Source: an uncultured Bacteroidales bacterium (lineage in GTDB: Bacteria; Bacteroidota; Bacteroidia; Bacteroidales; Marinilabiliaceae). Taken from it: a stretch of 33,398 nt of DNA. The stretch is taken from positions 1-33,398 of the forward strand of contig CAKUVM010000016.1 in the NCBI GenBank assembly GCA_934699135.1. Direction: 5' to 3'. Below, piece by piece: positions 1-7,024 of the stretch. The translations under genes were made by a program, and so were the position numbers. The notes below the pieces were generated by a model. The model saw nothing but the letters and a program-made list of their open reading frames with translations. It ran no database searches and was not told the DNA's origin. The number at the start of each line of letters is the position of its first letter. The first letter of the stretch is position 1.

Positions 1-1
1 G

Positions 2-148
2 GAAGGAAGGGAAGAAGGAAGGGAAGAAGGAAGGCTAGAGGGAAGAGAAGAAGTGGCTAAAGAAATGATTCGAAATGGAATGCAGATAGAGTTGGTGGCA
101 AAACTGACGGGACTGACGGAAGAGACGATAAGAGGTTTGAAGATATGA
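2..148 (+). CDS. C-terminal fragment of Rpn / PD-(D/E)XK nuclease-family protein (5' end outside window)
   Basis: An open frame runs in from the left edge and ends with TGA at 146-148, giving the last 48 residues of a protein. It starts with charged repeats (EGRE/EEGR) and ends with a helix-turn-helix-like tail (GMQIELVAKLTGLTEETIRGL). This ending is typical of the Bacteroidetes and Firmicutes proteins annotated as Rpn family recombination-promoting nuclease or PD-(D/E)XK nuclease family transposase. The nuclease domain itself would lie outside the window, so activity cannot be judged. A strong hairpin terminator follows at once and is shared with the convergent trp operon. The family assignment rests on the tail only. 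Confidence 0.6.
   Translation, partial: EGREEGREEGRLEGREEVAKEMIRNGMQIELVAKLTGLTEETIRGLKI
3..38. repeat. 12-bp tandem repeat coding for EEGR-type repeats
   Basis: A purine-rich 12-bp unit (AAGGAAGGGAAG) is repeated almost exactly two and a half to three times. It is in frame with the nuclease-family fragment and encodes alternating Glu/Gly/Arg. Such length-variable repeats are common just before the C-terminal tail of this protein family. Confidence 0.65.
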
Positions 149-149
149 T

Positions 150-195
150 AAAAGGAATCGGGCCGAGACGTATGCGTCTCGGCCCGATTCCTTTT
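150..195. terminator. Bidirectional intrinsic terminator between nuclease-family gene and trpA
   Basis: A perfect 21-bp inverted repeat (arms 150-170 and 175-195) encloses the tetraloop TATG. The arms begin with AAAA and end with TTTT, so either transcript has a GC-rich stem followed by a short U run. It lies 2 bp after the stop of the plus-strand gene and 19 bp beyond the stop of trpA on the minus strand. Confidence 0.9.
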
Positions 196-214
196 ATGAG
201 TCCGCCTGCCACTA

Positions 215-985
215 CTATCCTTTGATTCCTTTGATAAAGGCGGCCACAGATTCGTCAGATACGCCATGCTCCTTTATGTACTTCACGAAAGCCGTGCCAA
301 TTATGGCGCCATTGGCGTGTGCGCACGCGTGCTCAAAGCCCGCCCTGTCTTTCACACCGAACCCAATCATTCGCTTGTTGCGCAAGCCTAAGGCCCGGAC
401 GTGCTCAAAATAGCGGGTTCGATAGTCTTCACTGGTCTTGATGTTGCCCGTGATGCCTGCCGAGGCCACCATATATATAAAGCCATCAGCATCGGCATCA
501 ATGTGGCGTATGCGCTCATCTGGCGTTTGCGGCGCAACGAGCGGGATGAAGCGTATGTCCCGTTCGTCAAACAGCTTTTTGTAATGCGCCAAATACTCAT
601 CCCACGGCAGGTCAGGCAATATGACGCCATCCACGCCCCGCTCTTTGCAGTGATCTAAGAAACGCTCCACGCCATAATGCATCACCGGGTTTACGTAGCC
701 CATCAGCACCACCGGTATCGTGATGGTTTCGCGCATCCCGCTCAACTGCCCCATCAGCTTGGCAATGCTCATCCCGCCTTTGAGAGAGTCTAAGCTGGCG
801 CGTTGGATGACAGGGCCATCGGCCAATGGGTCAGAAAACGGCATCCCAATCTCCACGAAGTCAACGCCACCCTTCTGTAGGGCCGTGAGGATGCGCATAG
901 TGTCATCAACAGACGGGTATCCTGCCGTGAAGTATATTGATAACAATCCGTCTCGCTTTGCGAATATGTCGTTTATCCTGTTCAT
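215..985 (-). CDS. trpA: Tryptophan synthase alpha chain
   Basis: The alpha subunit cleaves indole-3-glycerol phosphate to indole and glyceraldehyde-3-phosphate, and channels indole to TrpB in the cytoplasmic alpha2-beta2 complex. The 256-aa TIM barrel is of normal length. The catalytic acids sit in the canonical motif VEIGMPFSDPLADGP, Glu45 and Asp56 (equivalent to E. coli Glu49 and Asp60). The phosphate-binding region (GFGVKDR, then GAIIGTAFVK) is present near the C-terminus. It is the last gene of the operon, 17 bp after trpB, and is followed by a strong terminator. Confidence 0.97.
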   Translation of the reverse strand: MNRINDIFAKRDGLLSIYFTAGYPSVDDTMRILTALQKGGVDFVEIGMPFSDPLADGPVIQRASLDSLKGGMSIAKLMGQLSGMRETITIPVVLMGYVNPVMHYGVERFLDHCKERGVDGVILPDLPWDEYLAHYKKLFDERDIRFIPLVAPQTPDERIRHIDADADGFIYMVASAGITGNIKTSEDYRTRYFEHVRALGLRNKRMIGFGVKDRAGFEHACAHANGAIIGTAFVKYIKEHGVSDESVAAFIKGIKG

Positions 986-1002
986 AATCAGTCTTTGATT
1001 TT

Positions 1003-2184
1003 TTAGAATAGACGCTTCATATATGTCTCCATATCCTTATCTCCGCGCCCTGAGACAGTGACCACCACCACGTCGTCTTTCGCAAACTTGAGTTTAGGTA
1101 GCGCGGCCAGCGCGTGAGCGCTCTCCAAGGCCGGGATTATGCCCTCGCGCAGAGTGATGAGCTTGGCTGCCTCCAGGGCCTCATCGTCTGTGGCGGCCAA
1201 GACGGTGGAGCGACCCGTTGCGGCCAGATAAGAGTGGAGCGGGCCCACGCCAGGATAGTCGAGTCCTGCCGATATGGAATATGGCTCAACGATCTGGCCA
1301 TCATCTGTCTGCATAAGCATGGTGCGGCTGCCGTGTATTATGCCCTCCGAGCCGCGGGCAATCGAGGCCGCCGTGTCGCCGGAGTCGAGGCCGTGGCCCG
1401 CCGCCTCGACCGCCACCAGGCGCACGCTCTCATCGTCCAAAAAATGATAAAAAGACCCCGCCGCGTTGCTGCCACCGCCAATGCAGGCTATGACGTAGTC
1501 TGGCAACTCTTTCCCCGTCTGCTCCCTTACTTGCCTCTTCGTCTCTTGGCTTATTATGCTTTGAAGGCGGGCCACAAGGTCGGGGTATGGGTGCGGGCCC
1601 ACCACGGAGCCGATTACGTAAAATGTGTCTTCGGGGTTGGAGATCCAGTCGCGCAGAGCCTCATTCGTAGCATCTTTAAGCGTGCAGTTGCCACTCACGG
1701 CCGGCACCACCTCTGCGCCCAGCATCTTCATGCGGGCCACGTTGGGGGCCTGCCTCTTTATGTCCAGAGCACCCATATACACCTGGCACTTAACCCCCAG
1801 CAGGGCGCACGCCGTGGCCGTGGCCACGCCGTGTTGGCCAGCCCCGGTCTCGGCAATTATGCGGGTTTTGCCCATCATCTTGGCCATTATCACTTGGCCA
1901 ATGGCATTGTTGATCTTGTGCGCGCCCGTGTGCGCCAAGTCTTCGCGCTTGAGGAATACGTTGGTGCAAAAGACGGAGGAGAGGTTCTCTGCGTGGGTGA
2001 GCGGCGTCGGACGGCCCACATAATCCTTCAACAGGCTGAAATATTGGCCTTTAAACTCTTCCGACTCCAAAATCTTGAGGTAGTTGCGCCTCAAGTTCTC
2101 CACATTAGGGTAGAGCATCTCCGGGACCCACGCCCCGCCAAAGCGGCCATAGTGGCCACTTTCCGATACTTGATATTTTGACAT
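1003..2184 (-). CDS. trpB: Tryptophan synthase beta chain
   Basis: This PLP enzyme condenses indole with serine to make tryptophan. At 393 aa it has the usual length of TrpB1. The PLP lysine is Lys90 in HTGAHKINNAIGQ, and the phosphate-binding loop GGGSNAAG is intact. The C-terminal SGRGDKD element is also canonical. The gene stands between trpF and trpA, 43 bp after trpF and 17 bp before trpA. That is the Escherichia-like position next to trpA, not the operon-leading position I recall for Bacteroides. There is no sign of damage. Confidence 0.98.
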   Translation of the reverse strand: MSKYQVSESGHYGRFGGAWVPEMLYPNVENLRRNYLKILESEEFKGQYFSLLKDYVGRPTPLTHAENLSSVFCTNVFLKREDLAHTGAHKINNAIGQVIMAKMMGKTRIIAETGAGQHGVATATACALLGVKCQVYMGALDIKRQAPNVARMKMLGAEVVPAVSGNCTLKDATNEALRDWISNPEDTFYVIGSVVGPHPYPDLVARLQSIISQETKRQVREQTGKELPDYVIACIGGGSNAAGSFYHFLDDESVRLVAVEAAGHGLDSGDTAASIARGSEGIIHGSRTMLMQTDDGQIVEPYSISAGLDYPGVGPLHSYLAATGRSTVLAATDDEALEAAKLITLREGIIPALESAHALAALPKLKFAKDDVVVVTVSGRGDKDMETYMKRLF

Positions 2185-2227
2185 TATAGAGATTATTTTC
2201 CGTTTTTTATTTTTCTCTCGTTTGCGC

Positions 2228-2875
2228 CTACTCTATCTTGGCCAAGGCTTGGCTGAGCAGATCGTAGTCCTTTATGCCGGGACTCGTCTCGAAGCGGCTG
2301 TTGAGGTCGATGACGGAAGCCCCGCTCTGCGAGGCTTCGACAATGTTCTCTGGCCCAATGCCGCCAGACAATATCCACGGCATTCGCAGCGGCTGGCGGA
2401 GGATGAGCTGCCAGTCAAACTGTCGGCCGGCACCGCCATAGGCCGGTGACTTGGTGTCGAAAAGGTAATAGTCAACAACCTCGGTATAGTCCCACACACT
2501 TTCGAAATCGTGGCTGTCTTCAATGTGAAAGACCTTGATCACCTCAACTCCGAGATCTCGGACGCGCGCGCAAAGGCGCGGCTTCTCGTTGCCATGGAGC
2601 TGGACAGCCGCAAGCCCGTAGGTCTGAATGGCATCGCGCACCTCCATCTCTGAGGCATTCACAAAAACGCCAGTCCGCTTGACCGATGGCGGGATGATTG
2701 ACAGCATCTCGGGATTCAGCTTGCCCACCACGTAGCGCGGCGAGGCCGGGTGGAATATGAAGCCCAGGTAATCCGGCTCCAGAAACAATATGCGGCTGAT
2801 GTTGTCTATGTTCGTCATGCCGCATATCTTTATCTTTACTTTCCTCTCCATTTTGTCTCTTAAATTCTTAATCAT
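2228..2875 (-). CDS. trpF: Phosphoribosylanthranilate isomerase
   Basis: TrpF performs the Amadori rearrangement of N-(5'-phosphoribosyl)anthranilate to CdRP. The general base Cys is in KIKICGMT near the N-terminus and the general acid Asp in LFDTKSPAYGG. The end of the barrel shows the phosphate site LSGGI...ENI. The ATG at 2875 overlaps the trpC stop as ATGA, which favours translational coupling and this start. A second ATG eight codons later (MERKVKIKICGM) would fit the family length slightly better and cannot be excluded. It is a separate protein here, not fused to TrpC as in enterobacteria. Confidence 0.95.
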   Translation of the reverse strand: MIKNLRDKMERKVKIKICGMTNIDNISRILFLEPDYLGFIFHPASPRYVVGKLNPEMLSIIPPSVKRTGVFVNASEMEVRDAIQTYGLAAVQLHGNEKPRLCARVRDLGVEVIKVFHIEDSHDFESVWDYTEVVDYYLFDTKSPAYGGAGRQFDWQLILRQPLRMPWILSGGIGPENIVEASQSGASVIDLNSRFETSPGIKDYDLLSQALAKIE

Positions 2876-3672
2876 TTTGCCGTCAAGGCTTTGGCATAGT
2901 CATCGCACAGCCTTTGGCAGGCCATTCCCGGGTCGGCCTCGCGCATGAAGCACTCACCGATCAAGAAACCGTCAAACCCCGCGCGACGCAGCCTCACCAT
3001 GTCGTCCACGCCGCCTATTCCGCTCTCAGAGATGCGCGGGAGACCGTCTGGCAACATATGGGCCACTCTGATGGAATGATCCAAATCTACATTGAACGTC
3101 CGCAAGTCGCGGTTGTTTATCCCAGCCACCGTCACCCCCTCGGAGATGTAGCCCACCTCATCCTCACCATGCAGCTCCATCAGCACCTCCATACCCAGTT
3201 GTTTGGCCACTAGGGCCAAGTGGCGTGCGGCATCCTGCGAGAGGATGGCGGCGATGAGCAAAATGGCGGAAGCCCCGTGGGCCCTGGCCTCCAGCACTTG
3301 AAACTCGTCTATGACAAACTCTTTGCGCAGCACTGGCACTTCAGCCACCGAGGTGGCCTCGCGCAAATCGGCCAGAGAACCGCCAAAGAAGTCCCCGTCT
3401 GTGAGGCAAGATATGGCGCTCACGCCAGCCCGCCCATAGGCCTGGACAACATCTCGCGGCGATATGGCACCACGGTGTATCTCGCCTTTCGATGGTGAGC
3501 GTCTCTTAAACTCGGCAATGATGCCGTTGCGCTCCACAATGCTCCTTGAGAATGGCAGAGGCGACGGGGCGTCGGCCACCATGGCGAGCATGTCGGCGCG
3601 GCTCACCGCCTCTTTGGCCGCCGCCACCTCCTCCCGCTTGCGGACCACAATTTTTTCCAGGTAGTTGCCCAT
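2872..3672 (-). CDS. trpC: Indole-3-glycerol-phosphate synthase
   Basis: TrpC closes the indole ring by decarboxylating CdRP to indole-3-glycerol phosphate. The 266-aa TIM barrel carries all family signatures in order: IIAEFKRRSPSKG (catalytic Lys), VLRKEF (general acid Lys), MELH (Glu), INNRDL, SESGI and GFLIGE. The start is only 1 bp after the trpD stop and the end overlaps trpF by 4 bp, so the three genes are almost certainly translated from one message. It is a monofunctional enzyme, with trpF as a separate gene. Confidence 0.97.
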   Translation of the reverse strand: MGNYLEKIVVRKREEVAAAKEAVSRADMLAMVADAPSPLPFSRSIVERNGIIAEFKRRSPSKGEIHRGAISPRDVVQAYGRAGVSAISCLTDGDFFGGSLADLREATSVAEVPVLRKEFVIDEFQVLEARAHGASAILLIAAILSQDAARHLALVAKQLGMEVLMELHGEDEVGYISEGVTVAGINNRDLRTFNVDLDHSIRVAHMLPDGLPRISESGIGGVDDMVRLRRAGFDGFLIGECFMREADPGMACQRLCDDYAKALTAK

Positions 3673-3673
3673 G

Positions 3674-4675
3674 CTATGAGTTAAGCTCTACGAATTTTTT
3701 GAGCGTCTGGAGCGCGTTCTTGCTGTCGATAGACTCACGGGCCATAGCCACGCACTCTTCTATAGACCTCTGCGGCTCAATGGCATGGATGGCGAACGCG
3801 GAGTTGGCCAGCACCACGTCTCGCTGTCCGCGGCTAGACGTGCCGTCGAGCACCGAGTCGAACACCCGCATGGCGTCTTCGCGCGTCTGCCCCGCCCCTC
3901 CGCATATCTCGTCCGGAGCCACGGCCTCCAAGCCGAGGTCTTGCGGAGAGAAGATCCTCTCCATGGCCCTGGACTGGGCCTTGAAGTTGCCCGTGAGAGA
4001 GATCTCGTCATAGCCGTCGAGGCTGTTTACGATGCAGTAGCCTATGCCCAGCTTCTGGTAGACGCTGTTGTAGAGCCTCATCTGGTTGAGGTTGGCCACA
4101 CCCAGCAGCTGATAGGCCGGGCGGCAAGGGTTGACAATGGGGCCAAGGAGGTTGAAACATGTGGGAATCTGGAGGGCCTTGCGGATTCCCCCTACAAACC
4201 TCATGGCTTTGGCGAATAGCGGAGCGTGGAGATAGGCTATGCCGCATTGGTCTATGCTGCGGCGCAGCTTGTCCTGGTCGGCAGTAAACTTGACACCGTG
4301 GCCCTCAATGACGTCGGATGCGCCGCTGACCGACGTGGCGGCATAGTTGCCATGCTTGGCCACTTTGAATCCCGCCCCGGCCACTACGAAACAAGAGCAG
4401 GTGGAGATGTTGAAGGTGTTCTTTCCATCGCCGCCAGTCCCGACTATGTCTATCGGGTGGAACTCGTCAAAGTCTACGGGCACTCCCGTTTTCAGCATCC
4501 CGGCCCTTAGCCCGAGCAACTCGTCTACCGTTATGCCCCTCATCTGCAACGCCATGATGAAGGCGGTGACCTGCTCCTGCGGATAGGCCTCTCGCGTTAT
4601 GTTGATCAGGATTTGCTCCGTCTCCTCCGCCGTCAGACTCTCTCCGGCCACCAGGCGTTTTAATATCTCTTTCAT
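3674..4675 (-). CDS. trpD: Anthranilate phosphoribosyltransferase
   Basis: TrpD transfers phosphoribose from PRPP to anthranilate. The 333-aa protein has the helical N-terminal domain, the PRPP loop GTGGDGKNTFNIST, the KHGNYA segment and the GPIVNP motif of the family. The open frame continues about 70 codons upstream, but that part is antisense-like and overlaps trpG. The start at MKEILKRL matches the family N-terminus and leaves a 29-bp gap after trpG. TrpG and TrpD are separate proteins here, unlike the enterobacterial fusion. Confidence 0.96.
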   Translation of the reverse strand: MKEILKRLVAGESLTAEETEQILINITREAYPQEQVTAFIMALQMRGITVDELLGLRAGMLKTGVPVDFDEFHPIDIVGTGGDGKNTFNISTCSCFVVAGAGFKVAKHGNYAATSVSGASDVIEGHGVKFTADQDKLRRSIDQCGIAYLHAPLFAKAMRFVGGIRKALQIPTCFNLLGPIVNPCRPAYQLLGVANLNQMRLYNSVYQKLGIGYCIVNSLDGYDEISLTGNFKAQSRAMERIFSPQDLGLEAVAPDEICGGAGQTREDAMRVFDSVLDGTSSRGQRDVVLANSAFAIHAIEPQRSIEECVAMARESIDSKNALQTLKKFVELNS

Positions 4676-4704
4676 TGCCTTTGTTTTTTCGCGTTGTCTT
4701 TTGC

Positions 4705-5268
4705 TTATGCTTTGAGCCAATTGCCCACAATGGCAGCCCCGTCGGGGGTCAGCACACTCTCTGGGTGAAACTGGATGCCGTGAATGTCCATCTGCCTGTG
4801 CCGCAGGGCCATAATCTGCCCTTCGGGGCTGACGGCCGTGACTTCGAGGCAGTCTGGCAAGCCCTCCCTGTCCACCACCCACGAGTGGTATCGGCCAACG
4901 GGAATCTCTTTGGGAAGCCCTTCGAACAGGCGGTCGTCCGCCACAATCGTCGCCGGGGTCTGCACCCCGTGGAACACATCGCTAAGGTTTGTCAGCCTCC
5001 CCCCGAAAAACTCCCCAATGGCCTGATGGCCAAGGCACACGCCAAGCATGGGCTTTTGTCCGGCGTAGGCCTTGATGACGTCGAGCAGCAGACCCGCCTC
5101 AGACGGGATGCCCGGGCCTGGCGAGAGTACTATTTTGTCAAATGGCTTGAGGTCGCCTAGCTCAAATTTGTCATTGCGCAACACCGTCACATCGGCCCCC
5201 AATTGCTTGATGAGGTGGGAGAGATTGTAGGTGAAGGAGTCGTAGTTGTCTATGATGACAGTCTTCAT
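4705..5268 (-). CDS. trpG: Anthranilate synthase component II (glutamine amidotransferase)
   Basis: This subunit releases ammonia from glutamine for TrpE. The class I amidotransferase triad is complete: nucleophile Cys78 in GVCLGHQ, and His168 and Glu170 in QFHPES. The oxyanion strand SPGPGIP and the N-terminal DNYDSFTYN are canonical. Length is 187 aa, normal for the stand-alone subunit. Its position directly after trpE (32-bp gap) supports a role in tryptophan synthesis. As in many bacteria it might also serve p-aminobenzoate synthesis; no other pab gene is visible here. Confidence 0.96.
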   Translation of the reverse strand: MKTVIIDNYDSFTYNLSHLIKQLGADVTVLRNDKFELGDLKPFDKIVLSPGPGIPSEAGLLLDVIKAYAGQKPMLGVCLGHQAIGEFFGGRLTNLSDVFHGVQTPATIVADDRLFEGLPKEIPVGRYHSWVVDREGLPDCLEVTAVSPEGQIMALRHRQMDIHGIQFHPESVLTPDGAAIVGNWLKA

Positions 5269-5300
5269 TGTCTTGCGATATTTTTTTTCAAAAGGGGGCT

Positions 5301-6707
5301 TTACATTTTCTCGGCCAAGAAGATGGCCTTGCGCAGAGCCCCCAGCTTGTTGTTGACCTCCTGGAGCTCATAGTCCTCATTGCTCTTGGCCACGATGCCG
5401 CCTCCGGCCTGAAACCACAGCTCGTTATTGCGGCTCACGAAGGTGCGTATGGTTATGGCCTGATTTAGCGACCCGTCAAAGCCTATGCTGCCCACGCACC
5501 CGCCATAGGCGCCCCTGTTGTGCGGCTCAATCTCGCTTATGAGCTGCATGGCCCTCACTTTTGGGGCGCCGGAGAGCGTGCCTGCGGGGAAAGTGTCAAT
5601 GAAGGCCTTGACGGGGTCAGCTCCGCTGTCTAACGTGCCGCTGACGCGGCTTACAAGGTGGATGACGTGGCTGTAATACTGCATGTCTTTGTAAAAATCC
5701 ACTTTCACGTCGTGGCAGTTGCGGCTCAAGTCGTTGCGAGCAAGGTCCACCAGCATCACATGCTCGGCGTTCTCTTTGGGGTCGTTGCGTAGATATTGGG
5801 CATTCTTGGCATCTTGCTCCGCGTCGCCGGTCCTCCGGGTCGTGCCGGCTATGGGGTCGATATACGCCCGGCGGGTGCGGCCGTCGATGCGGCAATGGGT
5901 CTCGGGCGATGAGCCAAAGATGCGGAAGCCGCCCATGTCCATATAGAAGAGGTATGGCGACGGGTTTATGCTCCTCAACGCTCGATAGAGTTTAAAGTCG
6001 TCCCCCTCATATTTTTGCACGAAACGCCTAGACAAGACAATCTGAAACACATCTCCTCGCAGGCAGTGGGCTATGCCCTTGCGGATGTTTGCTTTGTGCT
6101 GCTCGTCTGTCAGTGTGCTCGTGGTCTCCCCAACAGGATGAAAGTCGTAGGGCCGTACGTCGGTGCGGCGTAAGGCGTTCGCCACATCCCTGAGGCTATG
6201 GTCGGTCGTCGCCCCGTCTGGCACCAAGGTCACCAGACGCAGCAGGTTGTTGTAATGGTCAAGCTCCACAATGGTCTTGAAGAGGATGTATAGAATGTCC
6301 GGGGCGTCGTGGCTCGGATATTTCTCATCCTTCACGTTTATTCCCTCAAAATATCTCACGGCGTTGAACGTGGTGTAGCCGAAGAGGCCGGCGTGACCAG
6401 CGCCCTCGATTTGGAATGAGCCAAGGAAGCCGTTTATGGCGTCGGCCACGGAGAATGTGGCGTCCACCGCCCTCTCCTCATGCTCTCCGTTGGGAAATTC
6501 GCATCTGGCCACGCCATGGCTCACAGACACTTGCGCCATGGGCTCCACGCCAATGAATGAGCGGGCGTTGTCTCCCCCATGGTAGTCGGAACACTCCATG
6601 AGTATGCTCTGCGGATAGAGGTCTCGAAGGCGCATATACATTCCCACGGGCGTGTATACGTCTCCGAGTTTGCTCTCTGTCTCAACCTTATATTTAAATG
6701 TCGCCAT
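5301..6707 (-). CDS. trpE: Anthranilate synthase component I
   Basis: TrpE converts chorismate and ammonia to anthranilate, the committed and feedback-inhibited step. The 468-aa protein has the N-terminal domain with ILMECSDYH, at the place of the LLES tryptophan-binding loop. The C-terminal chorismate-binding domain shows SSPETH, PIAGTTRRTG, the VDLARNDLSR helix, SGAPKVRA and GAYGGCVG. The frame extends to a TTG 45 bp upstream, but the ATG at 6707, with AAAGGA about 10 nt ahead, matches the family N-terminus. It is the first structural gene after the attenuator, so its transcription should depend on tryptophan supply. Confidence 0.97.
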   Translation of the reverse strand: MATFKYKVETESKLGDVYTPVGMYMRLRDLYPQSILMECSDYHGGDNARSFIGVEPMAQVSVSHGVARCEFPNGEHEERAVDATFSVADAINGFLGSFQIEGAGHAGLFGYTTFNAVRYFEGINVKDEKYPSHDAPDILYILFKTIVELDHYNNLLRLVTLVPDGATTDHSLRDVANALRRTDVRPYDFHPVGETTSTLTDEQHKANIRKGIAHCLRGDVFQIVLSRRFVQKYEGDDFKLYRALRSINPSPYLFYMDMGGFRIFGSSPETHCRIDGRTRRAYIDPIAGTTRRTGDAEQDAKNAQYLRNDPKENAEHVMLVDLARNDLSRNCHDVKVDFYKDMQYYSHVIHLVSRVSGTLDSGADPVKAFIDTFPAGTLSGAPKVRAMQLISEIEPHNRGAYGGCVGSIGFDGSLNQAITIRTFVSRNNELWFQAGGGIVAKSNEDYELQEVNNKLGALRKAIFLAEKM

Positions 6708-6767
6708 TATGTTTTTTTCCTTTGATTTCTGTTGCCATATGCGCCCGAGCAATCAACCCCGGCTACT

Positions 6768-6807
6768 AAAAAAGAAAGAGCCTTGCCGGAGTTTTCGACA
6801 AGGCTCT
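6768..6807 (-). terminator. trp attenuator: intrinsic terminator inside the trpE leader
   Basis: On the minus strand a stem (arms 6807-6796 and 6788-6777, core AGAGCCTTG / CAAGGCTCT, one G-U pair) with a 7-nt loop is followed by TTCTTTTTT. It sits 60 nt before the trpE start and downstream of the leader ORF, so by default it stops transcription before the operon. CTCCGG (6791-6786), in its loop and 3' arm, is exactly complementary to CCGGAG (6844-6839), which overlaps the end of the leader ORF. That pairing could form an antiterminator. Confidence 0.9.
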
Positions 6808-6834
6808 GTATCTCTTGGGGACACACGCTAGCGC

Positions 6835-6894
6835 TTACCTCCGGGATTGAAAGTAAGATACGCGCCACCACCATATGTTGTTAATACTACACAT
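6835..6894 (-). CDS. trpL: trp operon leader peptide with three consecutive Trp codons
   Basis: A 19-codon ORF between the putative promoter and the attenuator encodes MCSINNIWWWRVSYFQSRR. Codons 8-10 are all TGG (6873-6865). Trp is the rarest amino acid, so a WWW run in a short ORF ahead of trpE is strong evidence for a translated sensor of charged tRNA-Trp. The last two sense codons and the preceding base contain CCGGAG, complementary to the terminator loop and 3' arm. A ribosome that reaches the stop would cover this segment, while one stalled at the Trp codons would leave it free. An overlapping ATG 4 nt upstream gives only three codons. Confidence 0.88.
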   Translation of the reverse strand: MCSINNIWWWRVSYFQSRR

Positions 6895-6916
6895 TCATCG
6901 TTTTGTTTTGGACAAT

Positions 6917-6948
6917 GCAAATATGAAAAACTATCGCCAAAAAAGCAA
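6917..6948 (-). promoter_or_regulatory. Putative trp operon promoter
   Basis: On the minus strand CATATTTGC (6925-6917) matches the Bacteroidetes -7 box TAnnTTTG in all but the first base. A TTG (6948-6946) lies 20 bp upstream as -33 element. Transcription would start near 6911, giving a leader of about 200 nt that holds trpL and the attenuator. Confidence 0.6.
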
Positions 6949-6961
6949 TAGGCGGAGGGAT

Positions 6962-7005
6962 AAAAACACGGCGTCCGGCATAAAAATGCCAGCCGCCGTG
7001 TTTTT
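6962..7005 (-). terminator. hisS terminator
   Basis: A long hairpin lies 20 nt beyond the hisS stop. The outer arms are 6962-6973 and 6994-7005 (AAAAACACGGCG and its complement), with an inner stem GGCAT/ATGCC around AAAA. T5 ends the minus-strand stem. It separates the hisS transcript from the trp promoter and could work in both directions. Confidence 0.88.
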
Positions 7006-7024
7006 CATAACTCCCCAGACGGGC

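Noticed and set aside
1114..2181. 355-codon plus-strand frame antisense to trpB
   Set aside because: It lies entirely over trpB, which has all catalytic motifs. The translated product has no family features and is explained by codon bias of the sense gene.
4676..4882. 69-codon N-terminal extension of trpD
   Set aside because: It overlaps trpG and reads as out-of-frame trpG sequence; the family N-terminus is at ATG 4675.
6708..6752. 15-codon N-terminal extension of trpE
   Set aside because: It would start with TTG and has no similarity to TrpE; ATG 6707 has a purine-rich site and the right N-terminus.
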